NCBI GenBank assembly: GCA_051650265.1
Contig: JBOFIR010000039.1
Location: 1-13,385, forward strand
Source: JBOFEH01 sp051650265
GTDB taxonomy: Bacteria; Bacillota; Clostridia; Lachnospirales; Cellulosilyticaceae
DNA length: 13,385 nt
Direction of reading: 5' to 3'
This document shows positions 1 to 8,007 of the stretch, one piece after another; the stretch's first letter is position 1; each line of letters begins with the position of its first letter. The notes below the pieces were generated by a model. It worked only from the letters and a program-made list of their open reading frames with translations, was not told the DNA's origin and did no database searches. A program made the translations under genes and the position numbers.

Positions 1-1030
1 ACTAGATAGCAACAATATCCCCGAATCTGTCTATAACAACCTCATCGATACAGTACATGAACATCTTGATCTCATGTATACTTACTACGGGATCCGCAAA
101 GAACATCTTGGTGTAGATACGCTACACATATACGATCTCAACGTACCACTTTCTAGCAATTTCGAGAAGAAGATTTCCTTTGAAGAAGCCAGTCAAATTG
201 TCATTGATGCAATGGCCCCACTAGGTAGTGACTATCAAGCGCTTCTCAAAGAAGCCTTTGAAAACAGATGGATCGATAAATACGAGAATGCAGGTAAGCG
301 TACAGGTGCTTACTCTTGGGGAACATATGGGGCGCCTCATCCTTACGTTCTTATGAACTATACCGACAATGTGAATAACCTCTTTACATTGGCACATGAG
401 ATGGGCCATGCAATGCACAGCTACCTTTCTCACCATACACAACAATACCCATATGCTCAATACTGTATTTTCGTAGCTGAGGTGGCCTCTACAGTAAACG
501 AGGCACTCCTTATGCAGCACCTACTCAAAACGGTTACAGATCCAGCTTTCAAAGCTTATCTGATCACCTACTTTATCGGGCAGTTTAGAACTACTGTTTA
601 TCGTCAAACGATGTTTGCGGAATTTGAGAAAAAAGTACATGAGATGAACTGCGAAGGGATCACCCTAACTGCGGATCTCCTTTCTCAAACTTATTATGAC
701 CTTGTTAAACTTTATCACGGCGAGCATGTGTGCGTCGACGATGCAATCCGTATGGAATGGGCACGTATTCCTCACTTCTATACACCATTCTATGTTTATC
801 AATATGCCACAGGCTACTCAGCTGCCATTGCACTTTCTCAAAAAATCCTCACCGAGGGTGCGCCTGCTGTTACTGCTTATAAAGCTTTCTTGAGCGGCGG
901 TTCTTCAGCTGATCCAATTGATCTTCTAAAGGGTGCTGGTGTTGACATGAGTTCTCCTGAACCTATCGCCAATGCACTTTCCGTATTCAGAGGGCTTCTT
1001 AAAGAGCTTGAAACACTAGAGACTCTTTAA
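1..1030 (+). CDS. pepF: Oligoendopeptidase F (M3B family), C-terminal part
   Basis: Cytoplasmic zinc metallopeptidase of the thimet-oligopeptidase clan that cleaves short peptides. The gene is cut by the left edge; the reading frame is already open from base 2, so the ATG at 74 is internal and not the start. About 342 residues are visible, a little over half of a typical ~600-residue PepF. The zinc motif HEMGH is encoded at 395-409, after a conserved substrate-side stretch (YSWGTYG, PYVLMNY). The third zinc ligand is the Glu of AEVAST (479-481), 28 residues past the first His, as expected for M3. The C-terminal YQYATGYSAA and FLSGGSS segments are also typical of PepF. It ends at TAA 1028-1030, just before a strong hairpin terminator. 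No damage is visible in the part present. The assignment to PepF rather than another M3 peptidase is confident. Confidence 0.95.
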   Translation, partial: LDSNNIPESVYNNLIDTVHEHLDLMYTYYGIRKEHLGVDTLHIYDLNVPLSSNFEKKISFEEASQIVIDAMAPLGSDYQALLKEAFENRWIDKYENAGKRTGAYSWGTYGAPHPYVLMNYTDNVNNLFTLAHEMGHAMHSYLSHHTQQYPYAQYCIFVAEVASTVNEALLMQHLLKTVTDPAFKAYLITYFIGQFRTTVYRQTMFAEFEKKVHEMNCEGITLTADLLSQTYYDLVKLYHGEHVCVDDAIRMEWARIPHFYTPFYVYQYATGYSAAIALSQKILTEGAPAVTAYKAFLSGGSSADPIDLLKGAGVDMSSPEPIANALSVFRGLLKELETLETL

Positions 1031-1035
1031 ACCTC

Positions 1036-1072
1036 AAAATACCCTTCAGTTTTAAATGCTGAAGGGTATTTT
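1036..1072. terminator. Shared bidirectional rho-independent terminator
   Basis: Perfect 14-bp inverted repeat: arm 1036-1049 (AAAATACCCTTCAG) pairs with 1059-1072, around a 9-base loop. It continues into a T run on the plus strand (1069-1074). On the minus strand the A-rich left arm also gives a short U tract. It lies between the convergent pepF and corA-like genes, whose stop codons flank it directly (1028-1030 and 1073-1075), so one hairpin probably serves both. Confidence 0.9.
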
Positions 1073-2575
1073 TTATGCAGTCGCTGAGATCCCGCATCCA
1101 AAAAAGAGAATGATTGCCAAACTTCCTAGAAAAATAAATACAGCCAAAATTCTTTGGAGCAAGTAAAGACGACTTCGCTTTTGGCTTCCAAAGTATGCCA
1201 TAACTACTACCATGACAGGTAAGAAAACATAGGCATTCATCCACAACGCTACCTCCTTATGGGTCCACCAATCCAAAAAATGATCTTGCATAATATTCAT
1301 TCCAAAAAAACCTGTTACAAAAGTAGGGATCACGAGAGCTGCCCCAATAACTGTAGCCATATCTAGCTTAAACTTTGATTGACTCTGATCAACAAGGGCC
1401 GCATACTCATGAATCTCCTGCATTTCAAAGTCTAATTGCCTCAGTTCTTCCGGAATACGGAGTTTACTCATCAGCAATTGGTAAATTTGTGTCCCTTCCA
1501 AATCAAGGGTAATCTCAGAGAAATACATCTGATTGATAAACTGAATATAGATCTCATAGATGCTCTGAATACCTTGTACCAGCTGTTGCTTGGGTAAAGT
1601 AGAGATTGTTGCAAGCTCAGCCGAAAAATGTAAAAGTGTTACGCGTTGCATAAGGGCAAGTGTCACCAATTGATCATACAGCCTCACATCTACGCCCTCA
1701 TGGCTGATACACGCAAATGCACTTTTACTCATGCCATAGACCTTTCGTTTCTGATTCAAGTAAGAAATATTACCATATTCACATAGCCGTTTCTCTTCCT
1801 CTGGCACAAGCATCAACTCCCCCAGTATTCTCTCAATCTGATCTGTTTCACTCAGTGGTTCAACCCCTTGTGTACATTTGACCATACAAAGGGTAAACAT
1901 CTGGCCACCTAACAACGGGTCTATCGCAATCTTACCTACTTGCAGATGGCTGGCCTGTATAAACTCTTTACCTAGAATCTCTAAGATGAAGTGAGAGATA
2001 CAAATAGGAATCTGCCGATACGATTGATCAAACTGATCTTCTATATGAATGTGCTTACCATCATGAATACGAATCCAATCAGGGTGATAGGCCTCTTTGG
2101 CTGCTTCTAATGGCAATACCTGTGGATAGATACACCTACTTAGCCCATTGATTTTCAAAATATCTTCTTTTTCATGATAGTGTGCATTATCTACACAGAG
2201 GCTTAGAATGCCCACCCCGCTCTTATAGAGTTTGAGTGTCACCTTAGTTAGTTCGAGTTCATACACTTTTTGATTGATGCAGACTCGGAGTCCTCTAACC
2301 CCTTCTCCTAATAGCTTATGCTTATAATTGAGTACCAGTTGCGGCATCTGATCTATAGTGTACAATACAGGGCGCACAGGTCTATAAAAGTAAACAAATT
2401 CATTGTATTCTTTATCTGTCTGAAGCGTAAAATGCTCAGCCTCCCAATTCTCTAACTTTTGGATCCGTGACTTCTTGATTTGATGATGTTGCATTAATAA
2501 ATAGGTTGTAGCTGAAAGATCCATCTGCCAACTAAAGGGAAACAGAAAAATATGTTGACTTAAAGAAGCCTGCAT
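1073..2575 (-). CDS. Divergent CorA-like divalent cation transporter
   Basis: A 500-residue protein with a large soluble N-terminal part and a membrane C-terminus. Residues ~408-424 form a hydrophobic helix ending in GFF-GMN (GMN at 425-427), the signature of the CorA/MRS2/Alr1 magnesium channel superfamily. The residues before it (helical, rich in Q/E/K) fit the long stalk helix. Departures from classic CorA: the loop after GMN (IMQDHFLDWW) lacks the usual acidic MPE-type segment, and two further hydrophobic stretches follow (~446-462 and ~477-494), suggesting three TM helices rather than two. The N-terminal ~330 residues are not recognisable as a standard CorA domain. The start is uncertain: an AAGGAG lies 28 nt upstream of the ATG, too far to serve it, while a weaker GGTGGGG lies 5 nt away. 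Superfamily membership is fairly sure; the transported ion is inferred. Confidence 0.75.
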   Translation of the reverse strand: MQASLSQHIFLFPFSWQMDLSATTYLLMQHHQIKKSRIQKLENWEAEHFTLQTDKEYNEFVYFYRPVRPVLYTIDQMPQLVLNYKHKLLGEGVRGLRVCINQKVYELELTKVTLKLYKSGVGILSLCVDNAHYHEKEDILKINGLSRCIYPQVLPLEAAKEAYHPDWIRIHDGKHIHIEDQFDQSYRQIPICISHFILEILGKEFIQASHLQVGKIAIDPLLGGQMFTLCMVKCTQGVEPLSETDQIERILGELMLVPEEEKRLCEYGNISYLNQKRKVYGMSKSAFACISHEGVDVRLYDQLVTLALMQRVTLLHFSAELATISTLPKQQLVQGIQSIYEIYIQFINQMYFSEITLDLEGTQIYQLLMSKLRIPEELRQLDFEMQEIHEYAALVDQSQSKFKLDMATVIGAALVIPTFVTGFFGMNIMQDHFLDWWTHKEVALWMNAYVFLPVMVVVMAYFGSQKRSRLYLLQRILAVFIFLGSLAIILFFGCGISATA

Positions 2576-2633
2576 GGCTACCCCACCAATCTTTTTAAAT
2601 AGTCTCCTTCTTAATTTGACTTTTTGGCTTAGA

Positions 2634-2662
2634 TTTATACATCAAAAGCTCCCTTAAATCAA
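2634..2662 (-). promoter_or_regulatory. Predicted sigma-A promoter of the corA-like gene
   Basis: On the minus strand, TTGATT (2657-2662) is separated by 17 nt from TATAAA (2634-2639), which predicts a transcript starting about 50 nt before the ATG at 2575. The -35 hexamer coincides exactly with the loop of the terminator of the preceding walJ-like gene. Match: 4/6 at -35 (TTGACA) and 5/6 at -10, at ideal spacing. Confidence 0.55.
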
Positions 2663-2674
2663 TAAGGGAGCTTT
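2644..2674 (-). terminator. Rho-independent terminator of the walJ-like gene
   Basis: A 12-bp perfect stem (2645-2656 with 2663-2674; core AAGCTCCCTTA), a 6-base loop (2657-2662), then a short U tract on the minus strand. It begins 5 bases after the stop codon of the MBL-fold gene (2680-2682). Confidence 0.8.
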
Positions 2675-2679
2675 ATCTT

Positions 2680-3486
2680 TTAAAACTTGATATCATAAAA
2701 CCTTGAAACTTCTTCACGCTTTGCAACTTCCACATGGATATCTTCGCCAAGCCTAATATTCTGCTCTTCTAGTGCATTCTTTGCAGACAAGAAGGCTAGG
2801 TCTGGTAGATTGTTTTCATTGCTTAAATGCCCAAGTATCGCCCATTCAAGAGCATCATGGTAGATATAAGCAAGCACCTTGGCTGCTAACTCATTGCACA
2901 AGTGCCCCTCATCACCTAAAATACGTCTTTTGAGCGAAAACGGATAACTACTTGCTTCTAACATATTAATATCATGATTGAACTCCAGCAAAATACCATG
3001 TGAGCCTTGGATATGATTAATAATATAGCGATCCACTTTGCCTAAGTCCGTTGCTAGACTCATCTTTTTACCACCATATTCGAATACATAGCCCACTGGA
3101 TCTGTGGCATCATGATAGATTTTATAAGGTAGTACTTTGAGCTCCCCAATTTGAATAGGCATGTCTTTTTCTAGCGTTCTCATACATGTAGGGTCCACTT
3201 TCCCTATCATATTATTGTCGAGCAGCGTTTTCCAAGTGGCCTCTGTTGCATAAATTGGCAACTTAAACTTCCGGCTCAGTATACCAACCCCTTTGATATG
3301 ATCACCATGCTCATGGGTGATCAGTATCCCACTGATACGTTCTGGGTCAACATCGATCTGATCAAGTCCACTGATAATACGTTTACCACTCAGCCCCGCA
3401 TCTACTAGGATCATCGTTTCTCCACCTTGTACAAAGGTACAGTTACCACTGCTTCCACTTGCAATTGTACACATTCTAAATACCAT
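2680..3486 (-). CDS. walJ: Metallo-beta-lactamase-fold hydrolase, WalJ/YycJ type
   Basis: A 268-residue cytosolic metal-dependent hydrolase. The N-terminal SGSSGN motif (residues 10-15) and the metal motif THEHGDHIKG (His58, His60, Asp62, His63) are the hallmarks of the YycJ/WalJ family. Later ligands are visible as ATDLG, EFNHD and LGHLSNEN. Length matches the family (~260). In Bacilli walJ sits in the walRK operon and has been linked to coordination of cell division with DNA replication; here no walRK genes are adjacent, so the symbol rests on sequence family only. The start is supported by a GGAGG site 8 nt upstream of the ATG at 3486. It is a single-gene unit between two hairpins (SpoVR terminator upstream, its own terminator downstream). 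The substrate is not known from the sequence; a nuclease or phosphodiesterase role is plausible by family. Confidence 0.88.
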   Translation of the reverse strand: MVFRMCTIASGSSGNCTFVQGGETMILVDAGLSGKRIISGLDQIDVDPERISGILITHEHGDHIKGVGILSRKFKLPIYATEATWKTLLDNNMIGKVDPTCMRTLEKDMPIQIGELKVLPYKIYHDATDPVGYVFEYGGKKMSLATDLGKVDRYIINHIQGSHGILLEFNHDINMLEASSYPFSLKRRILGDEGHLCNELAAKVLAYIYHDALEWAILGHLSNENNLPDLAFLSAKNALEEQNIRLGEDIHVEVAKREEVSRFYDIKF

Positions 3487-3528
3487 ATTTATCCTCCATT
3501 TGTCTCGCGCCTCGATTGTCTATCTCTC

Positions 3529-3534
3529 ATTATA
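3529..3534 (-). promoter_or_regulatory. Possible -10 box of the walJ-like gene
   Basis: A perfect TATAAT on the minus strand, ~43 nt before the start codon and downstream of the SpoVR terminator. No convincing -35 hexamer lies 16-18 nt upstream and there is no extended -10 TGn, so this is a weak call from position and one box. Confidence 0.35.
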
Positions 3535-3575
3535 CTATTATTTTTTAAGCCCGCCTACCTTTTTTTCACATAGCA

Positions 3576-3601
3576 AAAGGACCCTCTCTCGAGGGTCCTT
3601 T
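3576..3601 (-). terminator. Rho-independent terminator of the prkA-yhbH-spoVR operon
   Basis: An 11-bp perfect stem (3576-3586, AAAGGACCCTC, with 3591-3601) and a 4-base loop, followed on the minus strand by TTTTGC. It starts immediately after the spoVR stop codon TAG (3602-3604). Confidence 0.85.
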
Positions 3602-4891
3602 CTAAGTATTACTACCATTCTCAATCAATACTTTCTTACTCTCATTGCATATGATCTTGCGCGGCATATTGGTCAGCACCGTATTCAGCTGCACTTTGCC
3701 ACCCCATAACGTTTGAATATGTTTGAGTGTTTCTGCAGCATAGGTCAAGTTCAGTTCCCGTTCATCAAAGGCATGAGACAGAATCAACGTATTCTCATTG
3801 CGATTGACGTCTTCCACATAAATCACAGGTATACTTCCAAGCCCTACATTGTTAGCGAGGGTGTTACGCACTTGACGCCATCCCTTTTCATTGGATACTT
3901 CTGAAATCACATAATACCGCTCTTCATCTTCAAATTCAAACAAATTCGTTTCCCTACAAATCTCATAGGTAAGATAGTTTCGAATAAAGGATGCATCCCT
4001 CTCCACTTCCCGAATTTGACTAAGTACTTTAAAGTCACCATTGTGCTTGTTGTAGAGGTCTTCCCAAATCTTAAACCCAATATAATAGGGATTGAGAGAA
4101 CCTTTTGTTGGTGAAATGACCCCATTATGCACTTTCAAAAATTCAATTTGCATTGCAGTATCAAGGCCAAGCTCGTTCAAAATTGTATAGTGCCAGAAAC
4201 TTGCCCATCCTTCATTCATAATCTTAGTCTCAATCTGTGGTACAAAATAACGGTTTTCTTCCATAACAATAGTCAGTACATCCCTTTGCCACTCTTCCAA
4301 ATGGCCATACAAGCAAAGGTACTCTAGCAAATTCTCATAAGGATAACTGATCTTTTCTTCTGGATGTGTAGTCAACTTATTGAACGCCCCACAGTGGTAT
4401 TTGATTGCATGTGCCGCATCCAAAATCCGCTCAACCTCTTCATAACCAATACTTGGATCTTGTATATAGTTTCTGATACGTAGTGCATGATTTTTGAACA
4501 TCTCCACCGTATATTCAGCACGCGTATATTCCTTAAACATACGGTTATTCTTAAAGAAATCATTATGACCATATACATGTGCTATGGTCAGCACCTGCAA
4601 AAGCAAAGTATTATCTTTCATCAAATAGGCACTACAAGGATCTGAATTGATAACCATTTCATAAGGCAATCCGGTCAAATTGTATTGATACAGTGTCTTG
4701 GTACGCTCATAGTTTTTACCGAAACTCCAGTGGGGATAATGTGATGGCATCCCCACATACGCCTCATAACAAAGCATATCTTCAAAACTAATAATTTCAA
4801 ATTCTTGCTCATAGTAATCGAGACCAATACGTTTGGCGATTTTTTCAATTTTTTCATTGTATGCCATCAGTTCATTTAGCGTATAGTTCAT
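3602..4891 (-). CDS. spoVR: SpoVR family protein
   Basis: A 429-residue soluble protein of the SpoVR/YcgB family. In Bacillus it is required for normal spore cortex; its biochemical activity is unknown. Family motifs seen in order: MPSHYPHWSFGK (48-59), INSDP (81-85), the His-rich AHVYGHNDFFKNN (104-116, His105 and His109), MNEGWASFWH (225-234) and NPYYIGFKIWEDLY (267-280). The conserved His and Glu residues suggest a metal site, but this is inference. It is somewhat shorter than the Bacillus protein (~470); the ends look intact and the missing part appears to be the linker between the two conserved halves (~165-200). The start is supported by GGAGGG 6 nt upstream, and the ATG overlaps the yhbH stop as ATGA (4888-4891), implying translational coupling. 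Last gene of the operon. Confidence 0.95.
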   Translation of the reverse strand: MNYTLNELMAYNEKIEKIAKRIGLDYYEQEFEIISFEDMLCYEAYVGMPSHYPHWSFGKNYERTKTLYQYNLTGLPYEMVINSDPCSAYLMKDNTLLLQVLTIAHVYGHNDFFKNNRMFKEYTRAEYTVEMFKNHALRIRNYIQDPSIGYEEVERILDAAHAIKYHCGAFNKLTTHPEEKISYPYENLLEYLCLYGHLEEWQRDVLTIVMEENRYFVPQIETKIMNEGWASFWHYTILNELGLDTAMQIEFLKVHNGVISPTKGSLNPYYIGFKIWEDLYNKHNGDFKVLSQIREVERDASFIRNYLTYEICRETNLFEFEDEERYYVISEVSNEKGWRQVRNTLANNVGLGSIPVIYVEDVNRNENTLILSHAFDERELNLTYAAETLKHIQTLWGGKVQLNTVLTNMPRKIICNESKKVLIENGSNT

Positions 4892-6075
4892 GACTCTCCC
4901 TCCTGCTCAGTGATCCGCCGCTCTACCTTAAGCATATTAACAAATGCTGTCCAGACATCTTCTTTCTTGAAGATTTTAACTGCAGAAAAATTGTGGTGTT
5001 TCACGTCCTCGAGGTACTTATTCATGATGGTACTTGTATAAGTGCTTGTTTTGATCTCTCCATAACCAAATAAATTGCACACTTCACAAAGTTTGTTGGC
5101 TAGTGCAACCGCCTGTTCATTATCTTCACCCCAGTTGTCGCCATCACTACAATGGAATGCATAAATATTCCATACATTTGGATTATACTTTTCATCAATC
5201 AGATCAAGTGCTTTTTGGTAACCACTACTAATATAGGTTCCGCCACTTTCTCCACGGTGGAAAAAGTCATCCTCTGTCACCTGCTTAGCTGTAGTTGTAT
5301 GGGCTACAAATACAATCTCAACATTCACATACTTCACCATTACAAACTGATAGAGAAGAAAATAGAAACTTCTTGCGAGATATTTTTTGGTATGCCCCAT
5401 TGAGCCTGATGTATCCATGATACAAATCACGACTGCGTTGGAATCCCTCTGAATCTTAGGTTTGGTGTGAAAATATTTGAGATCATCTTCATGAAATGGT
5501 ACCCTTGCGCCTTCTGTATCTATGCCCAGCTCTTTTTGTGCACGTTGTAAACACTTCTCACGCTTGATTTTTGCCATCACCGTATGTTTTTTGGAAAGAC
5601 GAGGCGGAATACCTTTCTCTCGTATCCCCCAACGCTTGCACCCATCCATAGACTCAATCTCCTTATACTTTTTCTGCTCTAGATAAGGTAGATCTAAATC
5701 TTCGAACAAGTAGCGAATAGCCTCATCAATAGTAACTTCTGTTTCGTATACATCTTCTCCCTCTTGATTGCCTGCCCCATCTTCTCCCGTACCATTACCA
5801 CCTTTTTCTCCTTTTGGAATACGATGGCCTTTTTCCTCTTGCCCTGTTCCTGCAGAAACATTTTTTTGGTTCTTTCCATATCTAAAGTAATATTCCTTCA
5901 ATCCTTTGATAGGAATCTTAATCTTCTTATTCTTGGTTCGGCCCATAATACTTTCTTCTGAAATAATACTTCCGATGTTCTCTTTAATACTTTTCTCTAC
6001 AAGTTCCCTATGTCTTCTACGATCCTCAATACTACGGTCTCTGCTATTTGACTTAAACTCTTTAAAAATAGCCAT
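4888..6075 (-). CDS. yhbH: YhbH/YeaH family VWA-domain protein (DUF444)
   Basis: A 395-residue cytosolic protein, close to the Bacillus YhbH length. The N-terminus is very basic (SRDRSIEDRRRHRELVEKSI), then a Gly/Glu-rich low-complexity linker at ~74-108, then a von Willebrand A domain from ~213. The MIDAS metal motif DTSGSMG is at 221-227 (Asp221 codon 5413-5415), with later elements ESGGTYISSG and FHCSDGDNW. YhbH is the partner encoded next to the AAA+ protein PrkA, and VWA proteins commonly act as adaptors for AAA+ ATPases. It is needed for efficient sporulation in Bacillus; the molecular role is unknown. It follows prkA by 9 nt; the AAGGA that could serve it sits 13 nt away, overlapping the prkA stop, so translation may rely on coupling. 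It overlaps spoVR by 4 nt. Confidence 0.95.
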   Translation of the reverse strand: MAIFKEFKSNSRDRSIEDRRRHRELVEKSIKENIGSIISEESIMGRTKNKKIKIPIKGLKEYYFRYGKNQKNVSAGTGQEEKGHRIPKGEKGGNGTGEDGAGNQEGEDVYETEVTIDEAIRYLFEDLDLPYLEQKKYKEIESMDGCKRWGIREKGIPPRLSKKHTVMAKIKREKCLQRAQKELGIDTEGARVPFHEDDLKYFHTKPKIQRDSNAVVICIMDTSGSMGHTKKYLARSFYFLLYQFVMVKYVNVEIVFVAHTTTAKQVTEDDFFHRGESGGTYISSGYQKALDLIDEKYNPNVWNIYAFHCSDGDNWGEDNEQAVALANKLCEVCNLFGYGEIKTSTYTSTIMNKYLEDVKHHNFSAVKIFKKEDVWTAFVNMLKVERRITEQEGES

Positions 6076-6084
6076 ATAACTTTT

Positions 6085-8007
6085 TTAATCCTTCCACAGA
6101 TTATTCGCAGCATATTTTAGAATAACATTACAACAGTGATCGCAGTAGCCGTTTCTATTCATTTCTTCAACCATAGCATCGTATTTATGATTTTGTTCTT
6201 TATCGCGCACTTTACTCTTCGTGATAATACGTGAGAGTTCACGCACAGAAGTTGTTAGTTTGCTTTCAATCGCTTCTCGAAGTGGTTCATAGCAAGTATA
6301 GTCTACTTTGCCACCACTTCTTACAACAGAGAACATATACGCTGTAACATCTTGTCTAAAGCCTTTAGCACCACTTTGTGTAATACCTAGTTGTTCTTCA
6401 ATTGAACGCATGAATACTTCATCCGGACTAAGCTCTTCTCCCGTATTGCTATCTTTAAGCTTGGTTTTATTCACGTAAGCCTCAGCATGATCAAGATAAT
6501 TGTTAAATAAATCTTCTGCTTGCTCACGATAGCCATGTATAAAGGCTTTTGTAACTTCTTTTTCAAGAATCTTATGATATTCCTTCTTGATCGTATCTTG
6601 AATAAATCCAAGGTAGCGTTTCTTCGTATCATCTCCTATAGCCATTTCTTTAACTTCTTTGATCAATGTCTCCATTACACAAATCGGATTGATACAATCA
6701 GATTCAGACTCTGATAAGGCTGTGTCTAGTACTTTTGAGATAAAACGTGTAGAGATGCCACTCATACCCTCACGTTCAGCCTCTTCTTTCAACTCCATGA
6801 TATCAATACGCTTGGTTGTTCCTTTTTCAATAATCTCTTCACCATTATAAATTTTGAGTTTGGTGAGTGGATCCACTTTATTGGATGGTGAAAGACGTGT
6901 GAGAATAGCAAATGTAGAAACAATCTCTAGGGTATGAGGTGCAATATGAGCTTTAAAATTAGACTTACTGAGCATCTTTTGGTAGATCTTGACTTCCTCA
7001 TTAAGCTCTAAGCAATAAGGCACTTCAATTTTAACAATACGGTCAAGAATTGCTTCGTTTGTATGATCAGATTTAAACTTATTCCACTCCGCCTCATTGG
7101 AATGGGCAAGAATCACCCCATCAAAATAAATCATTGATCCTTTTCCAGGGGACGGTACATTTTTCTCCTGTGTTGCTGTGATCATTGTATGCAAATATTC
7201 TACATCATTTTTGAAGACTTCAATAAACTCTACGAGCCCTCGGTTACCTACATTAAATGCACCATTGAGAGAGAGTACACGTGGATCATCCTCAGGATAA
7301 AGGTCCATCTTGGAGATATCTATTGAGCCTACCAATACAGACGTATCTTGATTGTTTGGATCAACTGGTGGTACAACACCAATCCCTTTACGAGACCGAA
7401 TAGAATAGTCTGTTTTGATAATAGGGAACTTTTCATAGGCACCACCAAATTCATGAATCAGTCGATATCGGCATACAGGGCACAGATCCCCTTCAATATG
7501 AATACCTAGTATCTCTTCAAATTGCTTACGGCTATGTTTTGGAATCAGGTGCAGTGGTTCTTCACGCATCGGACAACCTTCCAAAGCATAAATCGAAGGA
7601 CTTTCTTCAAGCAATCTTTTGACTGCATCAATCAATGAGGATTTTCCCGCACCAACAGGTCCTACAAGATAAAGCACCTGTCTTGACTCCTCCCCTCGCA
7701 TTGCTGCTGAGTGGAAGTAGCGCACAATTTTCATCAAGGTGCGGTCGATTCCAAAGAAATCATCTTTAAAGAAATTGTACCGTTTGATTGTATCATTTCC
7801 ATGAATACGTCGTAATCTTGGACTTTCTTCTGTCTTGATGAGTTCAACACCTGGTTCTACAAGCAGTTTGTAAATCTTTTCATGGGCTAAGGTGTACTTT
7901 AAAGGATCTTTTTCAATGATATGTAAGTAATCAAGAAAGGTCCCCTTGAACCCCGAATCTTTCCTTGAATGTCTGTCATCTAATATCATTTGAGAGAAAT
8001 CTACCAT
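6085..8007 (-). CDS. prkA: PrkA family AAA+ serine kinase / ATP-dependent protease-like protein
   Basis: A 640-residue cytosolic protein, full length for PrkA (~630). Layout: N-terminal helical segment, AAA+ core with Walker A GPVGAGKS (116-123), then the PrkA C-terminal domain from ~420. The family has been described as a serine kinase and, in Bacillus, also as an ATP-dependent protease; it promotes sporulation and stationary-phase adaptation. A Cys pair, CPVC (176-179), sits in the AAA+ insert and a CDHCC cluster (622-626) near the C-terminus; together they could bind zinc (inference). The start ATG has a good AAAGGAG site upstream. It is the first gene of a three-gene operon with yhbH and spoVR. 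The ~170-nt AT-rich leader (8008-8175) has no sigma-A -35/-10 pair I would defend, which fits control by a sporulation sigma factor but does not show it. Confidence 0.96.
   Translation of the reverse strand: MVDFSQMILDDRHSRKDSGFKGTFLDYLHIIEKDPLKYTLAHEKIYKLLVEPGVELIKTEESPRLRRIHGNDTIKRYNFFKDDFFGIDRTLMKIVRYFHSAAMRGEESRQVLYLVGPVGAGKSSLIDAVKRLLEESPSIYALEGCPMREEPLHLIPKHSRKQFEEILGIHIEGDLCPVCRYRLIHEFGGAYEKFPIIKTDYSIRSRKGIGVVPPVDPNNQDTSVLVGSIDISKMDLYPEDDPRVLSLNGAFNVGNRGLVEFIEVFKNDVEYLHTMITATQEKNVPSPGKGSMIYFDGVILAHSNEAEWNKFKSDHTNEAILDRIVKIEVPYCLELNEEVKIYQKMLSKSNFKAHIAPHTLEIVSTFAILTRLSPSNKVDPLTKLKIYNGEEIIEKGTTKRIDIMELKEEAEREGMSGISTRFISKVLDTALSESESDCINPICVMETLIKEVKEMAIGDDTKKRYLGFIQDTIKKEYHKILEKEVTKAFIHGYREQAEDLFNNYLDHAEAYVNKTKLKDSNTGEELSPDEVFMRSIEEQLGITQSGAKGFRQDVTAYMFSVVRSGGKVDYTCYEPLREAIESKLTTSVRELSRIITKSKVRDKEQNHKYDAMVEEMNRNGYCDHCCNVILKYAANNLWKD

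Noticed and set aside
221..520. A 99-residue minus-strand frame inside pepF
   Set aside because: It overlaps the zinc-motif region of a clear peptidase gene; composition is that of a reverse-strand shadow.
3602..4891. SpoVR as a truncated pseudogene
   Set aside because: Both ends and all main motifs are present, and the frame is coupled to yhbH; the length difference lies in a linker.
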